NCBI GenBank assembly: GCA_030613055.1
Contig: JAUWMR010000013.1
Location: 22,512-86,511, forward strand
Length of the DNA: 64,000 bases
Reading direction: 5' to 3'
DNA from: Desulfobacteraceae bacterium
GTDB lineage: Bacteria > Desulfobacterota > DSM-4660 > Desulfatiglandales > Desulfatiglandaceae
Below are positions 52,634 to 62,818 of the stretch, in pieces. A program made the translations under genes and the position numbers. Numbering within the stretch: position 1 is the stretch's first letter; every line of letters starts with the position of its first letter. The notes beneath the pieces were generated by a model. It saw only the letters and a list, made by a program, of their open reading frames with translations. It was not told the DNA's origin and did not search any database.

Positions 52634-53629
52634 ATGAGTATGGTCATGAAGCTTACGAGAATTGGCCGGATCATGCTCAATTTTTGTCTTCAATTTGGGA
52701 GCAGTATCATGTTTTCCCGCTCTGGTGAGTCCAATACCGGGCGGTATTGGCTCCGGATGACTATAAAGTTTGTCATTGCATTTTTTGTTTGCAGCTCTTT
52801 CCTATTCCCTGCCCATGCCAGTGAATCGGCGGAAAAAAACTATTCATTGAAACAGATTCCCGCCAAATTGCTTGCCGGAAAACCAAAGCAGCACAATCCT
52901 GCCTTTTTTATGTCTCTAAAATCTGTTTTGATGAAATTAAGACAGAAACGACAATTGCTCTTTGTTGATGTGCGCGATGCAAGCGATTTTAAAAGAGCCA
53001 GAATTCCAGGCTCCATAAACATTCCCCTTTTTTCACTCAAGACAAAGACCTTTCTCAAGTCCGGAACCCTAATTTTGATCAATAAAGGGTTCAACTACAG
53101 CCAGATAGAACGGGTGTGCCAGCGATTGAGAGATGCGGGATTTACTTACGTTTGGATCCTTGCAGGAGGGCTGCGATACTGGATACAAAGGGGCCTGCCC
53201 ATTGAAGGTAACCTTTTTGTTCAGAAATCGGTGAACAGTATCTCGGCTCGGGATTTCTATTTGGAAAGGAACTACGACAACATCCTGGTGGTCGATGTCT
53301 CCGTGGCCATGATTCCAAAAGCCACCCGCCTGATGCCCCGCGCGGTCTCTGTGCCATATGGGAAGCAGACAAAGAGGAAATTTATCGACGAGCTTATGAA
53401 GATGTTGCGACCGCATGAAGGCAATCCTCTCATGACCGTTTTGTTCTTTAACCTGGAAGGGGCTTACCCTGAAGAGATGCAAATGCTTATTCGAAAAACA
53501 GGCATAAGCAGTGTTTTTTATTTGAAAGGCGGGCTTAATGAATACGAGATGTTCCTCTGGCAACAGGGCCTAATCTGGCAGGCAGATAACAAGAGAAGAA
53601 TGGCTAAGCAGTGTGTCAATTGTCCGTGA
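52634..53629 (+). CDS. Secreted tandem rhodanese-like protein lacking catalytic Cys
   Basis: The protein has 331 residues as written. A signal-like hydrophobic segment (KFVIAFFVCSSFLFPAHA, about 46-63) suggests export; the true start may be the ATG at residue 42 (MTIKFVIA), since the first 41 residues look like a poor leader. Two rhodanese-like domains follow (about 105-205 and 210-325). The first has VDVRDASDFKRARIPGSINIP and GGLRYWIQRGLPIEG; the active-site loop position reads LINKGFNYSQ with no Cys. The second has LFFNLEGAYPEE at the loop, also without Cys. Both are therefore probably not sulfurtransferases. The gene lies between the LuxR-type regulator and the transglutaminase. Confidence 0.75.
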   Translation: MSMVMKLTRIGRIMLNFCLQFGSSIMFSRSGESNTGRYWLRMTIKFVIAFFVCSSFLFPAHASESAEKNYSLKQIPAKLLAGKPKQHNPAFFMSLKSVLMKLRQKRQLLFVDVRDASDFKRARIPGSINIPLFSLKTKTFLKSGTLILINKGFNYSQIERVCQRLRDAGFTYVWILAGGLRYWIQRGLPIEGNLFVQKSVNSISARDFYLERNYDNILVVDVSVAMIPKATRLMPRAVSVPYGKQTKRKFIDELMKMLRPHEGNPLMTVLFFNLEGAYPEEMQMLIRKTGISSVFYLKGGLNEYEMFLWQQGLIWQADNKRRMAKQCVNCP

Positions 53630-53692
53630 ATGAATCTGTTTAGTATTTGGTGTTTGTAAGCGAAATTTTCTTACGAAAGGTAGCACCAACAC

Positions 53693-53805
53693 ATAGCTCA
53701 GGCCCGTAGCGCACGGCTTCAGCCCTACTAAAAATGGCAACGCCATACTGTAGCGCAGGACTTCAGTCCTGCCCGGGACATGGCAAGGCTAAAGCCGTGC
53801 GCTAC
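53693..53805. repeat. REP array
   Basis: REP units of the GCACGGCTTCAGCCC, GCAGGACTTCAGTCCTGC and GGCTAAAGCCGTGCGC types. The 3' flank CATTTATCAGCGGAAC recurs at the end of the next array (near 54990). Confidence 0.8.
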
Positions 53806-53893
53806 ATTTATCAGCGGAACTTGAAAAAATAAATGCCATGAAACTTAAACATACGCCAAACGCAAAACACCAAACACTAAACACCAAATAACA

Positions 53894-54781
53894 ATGAAAA
53901 AAATTTATCTAATAACTATCGGTGTATGCATATTTATTGCGTGTATATGGCTAACTGTCAAAAAATATTACCGGCCGTCTCAACCCACATACTCAATTTC
54001 ACGGAATATTCAATACAGCTTCACCATCCGGAACACGACTAACAGCATGGTCAAGGAAGCGGAGTTCTGGGCTTATGCCCCGGTGAAGCAGACCGGGACC
54101 CAATGCTGCGGCCGGCTGGAAAGTTCCCATCCTTGCAGGTTGATCACGGATGATTCAGGCAACCAGATCCTCCATTTTACCTTTGATAACATTGCTCCAT
54201 ATACAACCAGGATTATTTCCATCAAGGCAGATCTTTTGGTCTCTGTTAAGCCGAATCCAATCCCTGTGCGTAATCCTCAGTCCTTTCTTAGGACAGAGAA
54301 GTACATAGAATCCGATGATCCTTCCCTGCGTAATCTGGCACTGAAATTAAAGGCCCGGGAATCCCTGAAGACCGCTGAAAAGGTCTTTCATTGGGTTGCC
54401 AATAATATTCGACATGCCGGGTATTTGAAAAACGACCGTGGCGCCCTTTATGCTCTTAAAAACAAGGTAGGCGACTGTACCGAGTTTATGTATCTTTTCG
54501 CGGCCCTGTGCCGGGCCAACGGTATTCCGGCACGCTGTATTGCCGGGTATATCTGCAGAGAGAGCAGCCCATTGAAACCGACAGGCTATCATAACTGGGC
54601 CGAGTTTTACGAAGACGGCACGTGGAGAATTGCCGATCCTCAAAACAGGGTCTTTATGAAAGACCATTCTAACTACATCGCGATGAAGCTTCTCAAAGGA
54701 TCGCCTGATAATGCCTCATTGCAGTTCAACAGGTTTCGTGTAAAAGGGCGTGGGCTGACAGCAAAGATGAATATGTCTTAG
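53894..54781 (+). CDS. Membrane-anchored transglutaminase-like protein
   Basis: The protein has 295 residues. An N-terminal membrane segment (YLITIGVCIFIACIWLTV, about 5-22) anchors an extracytoplasmic protein. The transglutaminase core shows the catalytic triad Cys195 (VGDCTEF), His233 (GYHNWAEFY) and Asp248 (IADPQN). Extra cysteines (CCGRLESSHPC, 71-81) lie in the N-terminal part. Bacterial transglutaminase-like proteins mostly act as proteases or amidases. The neighbours are a secreted rhodanese-like protein and the 2497-residue repeat protein, so processing or cross-linking of that surface protein is possible but unproven. Confidence 0.88.
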   Translation: MKKIYLITIGVCIFIACIWLTVKKYYRPSQPTYSISRNIQYSFTIRNTTNSMVKEAEFWAYAPVKQTGTQCCGRLESSHPCRLITDDSGNQILHFTFDNIAPYTTRIISIKADLLVSVKPNPIPVRNPQSFLRTEKYIESDDPSLRNLALKLKARESLKTAEKVFHWVANNIRHAGYLKNDRGALYALKNKVGDCTEFMYLFAALCRANGIPARCIAGYICRESSPLKPTGYHNWAEFYEDGTWRIADPQNRVFMKDHSNYIAMKLLKGSPDNASLQFNRFRVKGRGLTAKMNMS

Positions 54782-54790
54782 GGATTAGGG

Positions 54791-54991
54791 GCAGCGCAGG
54801 CCCGTAGCGCAATACCGTAGCGCAGGACTGTAGCGCAGGGCTTTAGCCCTGCCCAAAACAAGTGCCACAATAATGTAGCGTAGGACTTCAGTCCTGCCAA
54901 AACGTAGTACAGGGCTTTAGCCCTGCATAGGGCATAGCACGGCTAAAGCCGCGCGCTACATGTGTCAGGCACGGCTAAAGCCGTGCGCTAC
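54791..54991. repeat. REP array
   Basis: Multiple REP units: GCAGGGCTTTAGCCCTGC, GGACTTCAGTCC and GGCTAAAGCCGTGCGCTAC, in both orientations. Confidence 0.85.
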
Positions 54992-55042
54992 ATTTATCAG
55001 CGGAACATAAAAAAATATAAATACCATGAAATTTGACGGCTT

Positions 55043-55144
55043 CGTAAAAAGTCAGTTAAAGAAATTTGTCTGTCTGTAACCTATTGATTTTGTTAAACGC
55101 GATTCTAAAATTTTGCGAATTTTGCGCCTTTTTGCGGCTTCATC
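55043..55144. repeat. Dispersed ~100-bp repeat, copy 2
   Basis: Inverted relative to 17892-17983, with the shared AACCTATTGATTTTGTTAAA core. The present copy has an additional 10-11 bp near TTTTGCG. It ends 45 bp before the giant gene start. Confidence 0.75.
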
Positions 55145-55189
55145 AAATTTGAACAGGTACAAACACCAAACACAAAAAAGGCAAATATC

Positions 55190-58100
55190 ATGAAAAAACG
55201 AGAGACGCTGTTTTTCCGGAGAATAGCTCAATGCACTGTTTTTGCCCTGGCCTCACTTTTTCCTGCCTTTTCATATGCAGCCGACGCTTCCCTGTGCGCG
55301 GAGGTAAAGATTGAGGTTAAGCAGGAATTGACCCTGGAGCGACAGGCATTTGATGCGCACATGCGCATAAACAACGGTCTTTCCCATATCACCCTGGAAA
55401 ATGTGGACGTGGACGTATCCTTTGCGGATGAGGATGGAAACAGCGTTCTTGCCAGTTCGGACCCCGATGATCCAGACGCCCTTTTTTTTATTCGCATTGA
55501 CTCAATGGAAAATATTGACGACGTGGATGGGGCCGGAAGCATAGCCCCTTCTTCTTCTGCTGACATCCACTGGCTAATCATCCCATCGCCTGGTGCGGCA
55601 AATGGCGTGCCCCAGGGGACCCTGTACTATGTGGGGGCGACGCTTACCTATACCATTGCCGGCGAAGAGCACGTCACCGTGGTCACACCCGACTACATTT
55701 TTGTCAAACCCATGCCCGAGCTGACCCTCGACTATTTTCTCCCCACGGATGTCTATGGTGATGACGCCTTTACCCCTGAGATCGAGCCTCCGGTTCCCTT
55801 TTCCCTTGGAGTGCGGGCCAAAAACAGCGGCCTTGGTGTGGCAAGAGAGATGAAAATAAGCTCTGGCCTGCCCAAGATCGTGGAAAACGAGCAGGGACTT
55901 TTGATCGGCTTTGTTATTGAAGGCTGTGAAGTGAACGGGCAGCCCGCAACAAAGAGCCTGTTAGCAGACTTAGGTGATATCGAGCCAAACGCATCGGCCG
56001 TGGCCCGATGGACCATGACCTGCTCCCTTTCCGGCCAGTTTGTGGAATTTACAGCCGACTACTCCCACTCGGACGAGTTAGGAGGCGAGCTTACCTCACT
56101 CCTGTCGGCTGTCAATACCCATGTCCTGGTCCGCGACGTGCTTGTGGACGTTTCGGGCAGGGACAGTATCCGGGATTTTTTGGCCAAAGAGGGCGCGGGA
56201 TACCGGGTCTTTGAGTCGGAAAACACGGACACGGATGTAGAGGACCTCTCTGCTTCTTCGAGTCTCAACGGTTCCGGGGATAACTACACCCTCTTAATTC
56301 CAGTTACCGCAGGCTTTATGTACGTGAAGTTGCCCGACCCCTTTTCCGGGCAAAAGGACATCAAGCAGGTGGTGCGCTCTGACGGCAAGATCATAAAGCC
56401 CGAGAATGCCTGGCTCTCAAAGACAAGAAACGGTCAGGCATGGGACTACTATTTTAATATCTTCGATGCAAACGCCACAGGCTCCTACACGGTCACCTTT
56501 GAAGACGCGGCCGCGCAGAACCACGCACCCGTACTTCAATTCATTGCGAATAGGAGCGTTGTTGAGGGGGAACAGGTCTCTTTTCTGGTCCAGGCCACGG
56601 ACCCTGATGGAACCATTCCATCCCTTGCGGCAACTCCGCTTCCGGCCTTAGCGGCCTTTACTGATCAGGGAGACGGCACCGGCGTATTCGATTGGACACC
56701 GGCAGAGGGCCAGGCAGGACAATACGAGGTTACTTTTACCGCGTCGGACGGCATATTAGACGATTCGCAGCTTGTGGTGCTCAGGGTCAACACGAGCGAT
56801 GACACGGACGGCGACGGCATGCCGGATGCATGGGAGATTGAGCACTTCGGCACGCTTGATCGTGACGGTACAGGGGACTTTGACGGCGACGGCATCTCGG
56901 ATCTGGATGAATTCTTAAACGGTACCGACCCCACCCACTGCAACAACGCGCCTACCGTGCCTGTGATACAGACACCGGAGATAGGGACTGAGGTTGCATC
57001 TCTTACGCCCGAACTTGTAATCCAGAACAGCACAGATCCTGACGGCGACACCATAACATATGTGTTTGAACTCTATTCGGATGAGGAGATGACTAATTGG
57101 GTGGGCATGGCATCCGGTGTGAGCGAGGGAGTAGAGACCACTTCCTGGACTCTCCCGTCGCCTCTCACGGATAACGCCCGTTACTTCTGGCGTGTGCGGG
57201 CGGCCGACGGGGCCAGCTTCAGCCTTTGGGCATATGGCAGCTTCTTTGTGAACACGGAAAATGATCCTCCGGGGTCCTTCAATATCAGCGCCCCTGTAGA
57301 CGGCCTCGAGGTAGATACGCTGACGCCCCTCCTCCAGGTGACCAACAGTGTGGACGTGGATGAAGACGCGGTTACCTATACCTTTGAGGTCTATGCGGAC
57401 AGCGATATGAGCGGACTGGTGACTTCTGCGTCCGGTATCCCGCAAGGGACGGACGGGACCACCTCATGGGCGGTGAACGCGTCGCTTTCTGATAATACCT
57501 GGTATTACTGGAAGGCCGTTGCCATTGATGAGCACGGGGCCGCAGTCGAAACCGCCCAGGGCTCATTTATGGTAAACACCCTCAATGCCGCGCCGTGCAT
57601 ACCTGCTATCTCATCACCTGCTGCGGGGAGTGAAGTGGCCTCTCAGGAGCCGGACCTTGTAGTGACAAACGCGACGGATCCCGACGGCGATGCGGTCTCC
57701 TATTTCTTTGAACTGGACAAGGTCGATACCTTTGACAGCGGCGAGAAGCAGTCATCAGGTGCGGTCTCCGAAGGGGTGGATTCCACCTTATGGCATGTAT
57801 CCGCACTTGAGGACAATACGCTTTATTACTGGCGGGTCAAGGCCGCAGACGGGAGCGCTGAAAGCGGTTGGGTCCAGGGGAGTTTCTTCGTAAACACGGC
57901 CAATGATGCCCCTGCCATCCCCACACTTAGAAACCCTGGTGAGAATGCATGGGTGGACACCCCGAGACCCATGCTCAGGCTCAATCCCACCATGGACCCG
58001 GATAATGACGGCCTTACCTGCCGCTTTGAGGTGTACGCGGACGAGGTCCTTTCCAGCCTGACGGCCCAGGGTGAAACCGATATCCGTGAGTGGACCCTCC

Positions 58101-61100
58101 CCTCCGCACTCAATGACAGCACCTGGTATTACTGGCGGGCCCGGGCCAAAGACGAGCACGGCCTGGCTGGCGATTGGACAGATGCAGCCCCCTTCTTTGT
58201 CAGGGATAACGGCGTAGATGACCCGCCGGACATCACTATTTTGGAACCGGCCCAGGATATCCTCACAAACGGGCAAAGCCTTCTCATCAGGTGGGAAGAC
58301 AGCGACCCTGACAGCAACGCTTCCATCTCCCTTTACTATGACACGGATGATGCCGGCCAAGACGGTGAACTGATTACATCGGATCTCAGCGAAGATGAAG
58401 ACGGGGACGCAGATTCCTATGTCTGGGATATCACAGGCATACAGGACGGGACCTATTATGTCTATGCAAGCATCACCGACGGGACGACTGCCGCCACTAA
58501 CTACAGCCCGGGCAGGGTTACCCTGGACAGGACCCCGCCCGTGGTTGAGGCCACGCCGCCTGCCGGCACCTATACCGCGGCCCAGGAGGTTACCCTTTCG
58601 GCAAATGAACCGGCGGACATCTATTATACCACCAACGGCACCGACCCCACCTCCGGCTCTTCGGCATACGCATCCCCTATAACCGTCAGTGAGGACACCA
58701 CGCTCAAATTCATGGCAGTTGACACGGCAGGTAACCAGAGCGGGGTTGTCACGTCAGGGTACACCATACAGCAGGACATCACTGTCACGGTTACGACCGA
58801 CAAGGGTCGAAGGCTTTCAGGGCTTAGGGTCTATGCATTCACCGGCACTGGGTCATACACCGGTAAATACGCCACTACTAACGGCGACGGGATCGGGCTT
58901 TTCAATCCGGATGATTTCGCGGATGGCGACTATAAGTTCAGGGCCGACTACCTTGGGAACCAGTTCTGGAGCCAGACAATCACATTACCCGATACTTCAG
59001 CGATTGAGGTAACCATCGAGGAAGAGACCGTGGAAGTTGTGGTAACCACAAATAATGGGTCTGCCCAGGGGGTGAAGGTCTACCTGTTCTCGGAGAGCGG
59101 CTCCTATCTCGGACTGTACGAGATAACGGATGCAGAGGGCAAGGTCTCATTTGTGCTTCCGGTAGGCAGAGGCTTCAAGTTCAGGGCCGATATCCTGGGC
59201 AACCAGTACTGGAGCGATGTCATTAGCGTTACCGGTGGAGGGGTAAATAATGTGCCCGTGGACGCGGGCGGCGGTCTCTTTCAGGTAAGCGTGGAAAAGG
59301 ACCCGGACATCCCCATGCAGGGGATCAAGGTCTATCTATTCAGCCAGTCTGGTTCCTATCTCGGGCGCTATCAGGTAACCGGTTCATCGGGCCTTGTGGG
59401 ATTCGATGTGTCCGGGGGCACCTACAAGGTGCGGGCCGACTATTTAGGGTATCAGTTCTGGAGTGCGGACACCCCTGTCTTTGAAGATACCAATATTGAT
59501 CTTACCATCGCCCACCAGCAGGTAGAGGTCACTGTATCAACCGTATTTCAAGCGGACTCAGATCCCATTGAAGGCACCAAGGTCTATCTGTTCAAGCCAT
59601 CCGGTTCGTATTTAGGTCAGTACCAGGTGACGGACGAGAACGGTCAGGTCTTTTTTGACCTGCCGGAGATGGCCTACAAGGTGCGGGCCGACTATTTGGG
59701 CCAGCAGTTCTGGTCCGGGGACTTTATCTGGCAGGATGTGGAAGTTAACGTGCCCATGGCCGACGCAGAGGTCACCGTGACAGGTGCAGGGTTCCCCCGG
59801 GAAGGGGTTAAGGTGTACCTGTTTTCGGCATCAGGGTCCTATCTGGGTCTCTATGAGACCACGAATGATCAGGGCAAGGTAAGCTTCCGCATTCCTGAAA
59901 GCACCTACAGGTTCAGGGCCGACTACCAGGGAAGCCAGTTCTGGAGCCCTGATACGGCGCTCGCCGCGGATCAGGTGAATTACATAAACATATCCACGGG
60001 AGGAGGCGCATTCACGGTCATGGTCCTGAAGGGTGCGACCGAACCCCTTGTGGGAATCAACTGCTATGTGTTCAGTGAGGAAGGTTCCTACCTCGGCATG
60101 CACGGTTCCACAAATGGTGACGGAGAGGTGGGCTTTGATCTTTCGGATGGTGTCTACAAGTTCCGGGTGGACTACTTTGGGTATCAGTTCTGGAGCGAGG
60201 TGGTCACGATTCCGGACGCTTCCTCTGTCGAGGTCATTATCGAGCAAGAGCAGGTAGAGGTTGCAGTGGAAACGGGCTCCGGGCCGGCAGAAAGTGTCAA
60301 GGTCCACCTCTTCTCCGAAGCAGGCTCCTATCTCGGCCTGTACGAGGTAACGGATACTGAGGGCAAGGTCTCTTTTGACCTTCCGGTGGGCAGGGGCTTC
60401 AAGTTCAGGGCCGATATCCTGGGCAACCAGTACTGGAGCGATGTCATTACCGTTGCCGGAGGAGGCGTAAACAATGTGCCCATAGACGCGGGCGGCGGTC
60501 TCTTTCAGGTGACCGTGGAAAAGGGCACTGACAACCCTATGGAGGGGATTAAGGTCTACCTGTTCAACGACTCCGGCACCTACCTGGGTTTGTACCAGGT
60601 CACCGATGCCGCAGGCGTAGTGGTATTCAGTGTGCCCCAGGGCACATACAAGGTGCGGGCCGATTATTCAGGTTACCAGTTCTGGAGCCCGGATACACTG
60701 GTCAACGCGGATACTGACATCGTCCTCGCTCTAACCCACCAGCAGGTGGAGGTGACGGTGGCGGGTCTTTTCCAGGGGGCGACTGATCCTATAGAAGGCA
60801 TCAAGGTCTACCTGTTCCCGGAGAGCGGCTCATATCTCGGCCTGTACGAGGTAACGGATAGTGAGGGCAAGGTCTCCTTTGACCTGCCAGGCAAATCATA
60901 CAAGGTGCGGGCCGATTATATGCAACAGCAATATTGGTCCCAACCCTTCACCTGGCAGGATGTGACCGTAGAAGTCCCCATGGCCGATGCCGAGATTACA
61001 GTGACCGGCGCAGGCTTTCCACAGGACGGGGTGAAGGTGTATGTGTTCACCGCGGCCGGGTCCTATTTGGGTCTCTATAATACCACGGATTCGGCGGGCA

Positions 61101-62683
61101 AGGTGAGTTTCCGTGTGCCCGAAGGCGTTTATAAATTCCGGGTGGATTACCAGGGAAGCCAGTTCTGGAGTGCAGAGGCGGCCCTTGCTAAAGACCAGAT
61201 GAATCCCATTCTAATATCCGTAGGAGGGGGTGCCTTTACCCTGACGATTATAAAGGGTGCAGCCGAGCCCCTTGTGGGCGTGAAATGCTATGTGTTCAAC
61301 GAGGGTGGGACCTACCTTGGCATGTTTGGGGCCACCAACAGTAATGGTGACGTGGCCTTTGATCTGGCCGATGGGACCTACAAGTTCCGGATCGATCACC
61401 TGGGATACCAGTTCTGGAGCCAGCTCGTTATTGTGCCCGGCACCGTTGAACTCACAGAGACCATTGCCCACCAGGAGGTGACCATTATTGTGGAGGGTGT
61501 TTTAGGGGAGGACACTGAGGCAAGGTCAGGGATCAAGGTCTATCTGTTCCAGCCCTCCGGTTCGTATCTGGGTCAGTACCAGGTGACGGACGCGGATGGT
61601 CATGTCTCCTTTGACCTCCCCGGGCAGGCCTACAAGGTGCGGACAGACTATCTGGGACAGCAGTTCTGGTCAGAGGAGTTCACATGGCAGGACAGCACGG
61701 TCTCCATCCCGGAGGGCACTGCCCGGGTCCATGTGACCATGGCCGGGCAGGACCTTGAGGGCGTCAAGGTTTATGTCTTCTCTGCCGGGGATGCCTACCT
61801 TGGTGTTTATGAAACCACCGATCCTGATGGGATCGCCTTATTCAGGCTTCCCGCCGGGACATACAGGTTCCGCTCAGATCACCAGACCAACCAGTACTGG
61901 GCCACCGGGGAGATCCTGGCGGACGTGGTAAACAATATAGAGATCGATACGGGTGGCGGCGAGTTCGTCTTTACCATTGACACGGGCCTGGACCCCCTGA
62001 TTGGTACGCGGGTCTATGTGTTCAATGAGGCCGGGGCCTATCTCGGCCTGTACGACAATAGCAATGAGAACGGGGAGGTGAGATTCAGCCTTTCGGATGG
62101 GTCCTACAAGTTCAGGGTGGACCACCTGGGATACCAGTTCTGGAGCGACATGTTCCAGGTGCCGGATTCGCTTAGCGGGAGCCTCACCATCATGCACCAG
62201 GATGTGGTCATTAGTGTGGAGGGTTTTTACCAGGAGGCAGAGCCTCTAAATGGTTTAAAGGTCTATCTCTTTACCCCGGCAGGCTCTTACCTTGGCCAGT
62301 ATCAGGTAACTGACAGCGATGGCCATGTGACCTTTGACCTGCCAGATCAGGCATACAAGGTACGGGCGGACTATCTGGGACAGCAGTTCTGGTCAGCGGA
62401 CTTCCAGTCCCAGGCGACCACCGTGACGATCCAGGAGGGACTTGCCCGGGTTCATGTCCACAGATCCGGCGCGGATGTGGAAGGGGCAAGGGTTTATTTG
62501 TTCAGTGAGGGCGGAAGCTATCTCGGGTGGTACGAAGATACGAATGCCTCGGGCATGGCCGAGTTTGTCCTGCCCGACCGTCCGTATAAGTTCCGTGTGG
62601 ACGAGGGCGGCTATCAGCATTGGACCCCTGTATGCAATATAATTGCAGGCCAGGTGAACACCATCGACGTGGCCCTTGACTAA
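55190..62683 (+). CDS. Giant secreted repeat protein (2497 aa)
   Basis: A signal peptide (about 1-30, ending SYA-AD) marks an exported protein. Rough order: unique region (30-440); He_PIG/cadherin-like domain (445-535); calcium-type Asp-rich repeat TDGDGMPDAWEIEHFG (about 540-582); four FN3-like modules (585-1007) plus a further Ig-like module (1008-1110); a chitobiase C-terminal-like domain (1116-1194; TPPAGTYTAAQEVTL); and 16 modules of about 81 residues (1203-2497). The module pattern is G-x-K-V-Y-L-F, SGSYLG, an LP loop, YKxRADYLG and QFWS. Modules 2-6 and 7-11 form a duplicated block. No sorting anchor was found at the C-terminus. It is likely an extracellular adhesin or matrix protein; the ligand is unknown. 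Confidence 0.88.
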   Translation: MKKRETLFFRRIAQCTVFALASLFPAFSYAADASLCAEVKIEVKQELTLERQAFDAHMRINNGLSHITLENVDVDVSFADEDGNSVLASSDPDDPDALFFIRIDSMENIDDVDGAGSIAPSSSADIHWLIIPSPGAANGVPQGTLYYVGATLTYTIAGEEHVTVVTPDYIFVKPMPELTLDYFLPTDVYGDDAFTPEIEPPVPFSLGVRAKNSGLGVAREMKISSGLPKIVENEQGLLIGFVIEGCEVNGQPATKSLLADLGDIEPNASAVARWTMTCSLSGQFVEFTADYSHSDELGGELTSLLSAVNTHVLVRDVLVDVSGRDSIRDFLAKEGAGYRVFESENTDTDVEDLSASSSLNGSGDNYTLLIPVTAGFMYVKLPDPFSGQKDIKQVVRSDGKIIKPENAWLSKTRNGQAWDYYFNIFDANATGSYTVTFEDAAAQNHAPVLQFIANRSVVEGEQVSFLVQATDPDGTIPSLAATPLPALAAFTDQGDGTGVFDWTPAEGQAGQYEVTFTASDGILDDSQLVVLRVNTSDDTDGDGMPDAWEIEHFGTLDRDGTGDFDGDGISDLDEFLNGTDPTHCNNAPTVPVIQTPEIGTEVASLTPELVIQNSTDPDGDTITYVFELYSDEEMTNWVGMASGVSEGVETTSWTLPSPLTDNARYFWRVRAADGASFSLWAYGSFFVNTENDPPGSFNISAPVDGLEVDTLTPLLQVTNSVDVDEDAVTYTFEVYADSDMSGLVTSASGIPQGTDGTTSWAVNASLSDNTWYYWKAVAIDEHGAAVETAQGSFMVNTLNAAPCIPAISSPAAGSEVASQEPDLVVTNATDPDGDAVSYFFELDKVDTFDSGEKQSSGAVSEGVDSTLWHVSALEDNTLYYWRVKAADGSAESGWVQGSFFVNTANDAPAIPTLRNPGENAWVDTPRPMLRLNPTMDPDNDGLTCRFEVYADEVLSSLTAQGETDIREWTLPSALNDSTWYYWRARAKDEHGLAGDWTDAAPFFVRDNGVDDPPDITILEPAQDILTNGQSLLIRWEDSDPDSNASISLYYDTDDAGQDGELITSDLSEDEDGDADSYVWDITGIQDGTYYVYASITDGTTAATNYSPGRVTLDRTPPVVEATPPAGTYTAAQEVTLSANEPADIYYTTNGTDPTSGSSAYASPITVSEDTTLKFMAVDTAGNQSGVVTSGYTIQQDITVTVTTDKGRRLSGLRVYAFTGTGSYTGKYATTNGDGIGLFNPDDFADGDYKFRADYLGNQFWSQTITLPDTSAIEVTIEEETVEVVVTTNNGSAQGVKVYLFSESGSYLGLYEITDAEGKVSFVLPVGRGFKFRADILGNQYWSDVISVTGGGVNNVPVDAGGGLFQVSVEKDPDIPMQGIKVYLFSQSGSYLGRYQVTGSSGLVGFDVSGGTYKVRADYLGYQFWSADTPVFEDTNIDLTIAHQQVEVTVSTVFQADSDPIEGTKVYLFKPSGSYLGQYQVTDENGQVFFDLPEMAYKVRADYLGQQFWSGDFIWQDVEVNVPMADAEVTVTGAGFPREGVKVYLFSASGSYLGLYETTNDQGKVSFRIPESTYRFRADYQGSQFWSPDTALAADQVNYINISTGGGAFTVMVLKGATEPLVGINCYVFSEEGSYLGMHGSTNGDGEVGFDLSDGVYKFRVDYFGYQFWSEVVTIPDASSVEVIIEQEQVEVAVETGSGPAESVKVHLFSEAGSYLGLYEVTDTEGKVSFDLPVGRGFKFRADILGNQYWSDVITVAGGGVNNVPIDAGGGLFQVTVEKGTDNPMEGIKVYLFNDSGTYLGLYQVTDAAGVVVFSVPQGTYKVRADYSGYQFWSPDTLVNADTDIVLALTHQQVEVTVAGLFQGATDPIEGIKVYLFPESGSYLGLYEVTDSEGKVSFDLPGKSYKVRADYMQQQYWSQPFTWQDVTVEVPMADAEITVTGAGFPQDGVKVYVFTAAGSYLGLYNTTDSAGKVSFRVPEGVYKFRVDYQGSQFWSAEAALAKDQMNPILISVGGGAFTLTIIKGAAEPLVGVKCYVFNEGGTYLGMFGATNSNGDVAFDLADGTYKFRIDHLGYQFWSQLVIVPGTVELTETIAHQEVTIIVEGVLGEDTEARSGIKVYLFQPSGSYLGQYQVTDADGHVSFDLPGQAYKVRTDYLGQQFWSEEFTWQDSTVSIPEGTARVHVTMAGQDLEGVKVYVFSAGDAYLGVYETTDPDGIALFRLPAGTYRFRSDHQTNQYWATGEILADVVNNIEIDTGGGEFVFTIDTGLDPLIGTRVYVFNEAGAYLGLYDNSNENGEVRFSLSDGSYKFRVDHLGYQFWSDMFQVPDSLSGSLTIMHQDVVISVEGFYQEAEPLNGLKVYLFTPAGSYLGQYQVTDSDGHVTFDLPDQAYKVRADYLGQQFWSADFQSQATTVTIQEGLARVHVHRSGADVEGARVYLFSEGGSYLGWYEDTNASGMAEFVLPDRPYKFRVDEGGYQHWTPVCNIIAGQVNTIDVALD

Positions 62684-62688
62684 AATTA

Positions 62689-62806
62689 TACGTAGCGCAG
62701 GGCTTTAGCCCTGCCCCAAAACCCGCAGCGCAGGACCGTAGCGCAGGACTTCAGTCCTGCCTCAATATCGCACGTAGCGCAGAGCTTTAGCCCTGCCAAA
62801 AAGCAA
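62689..62806. repeat. REP array next to the RAYT gene
   Basis: REP units of the GGGCTTTAGCCC and GGACTTCAGTCC types. The first 73 bp (62689-62761) are identical to 63179-63251, which lies inside the RAYT coding sequence. Confidence 0.88.
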
Positions 62807-62818
62807 AGCACAATAAAA

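Larger units (their letters stand above)
54782..55189. other. REP array and dispersed repeat before the giant gene
   Basis: No gene was found. The REP array spans 54791-54991, and a 100-bp dispersed repeat at 55043-55144 matches 17892-17983 in inverted orientation. The start of the giant gene follows after 45 bp without a clear promoter. Confidence 0.6.

Noticed and set aside
55228..62620. Many antisense frames within the giant repeat gene
   Set aside because: They repeat with the 81-residue modules and lack start signals; they are shadows of the high-GC coding strand.
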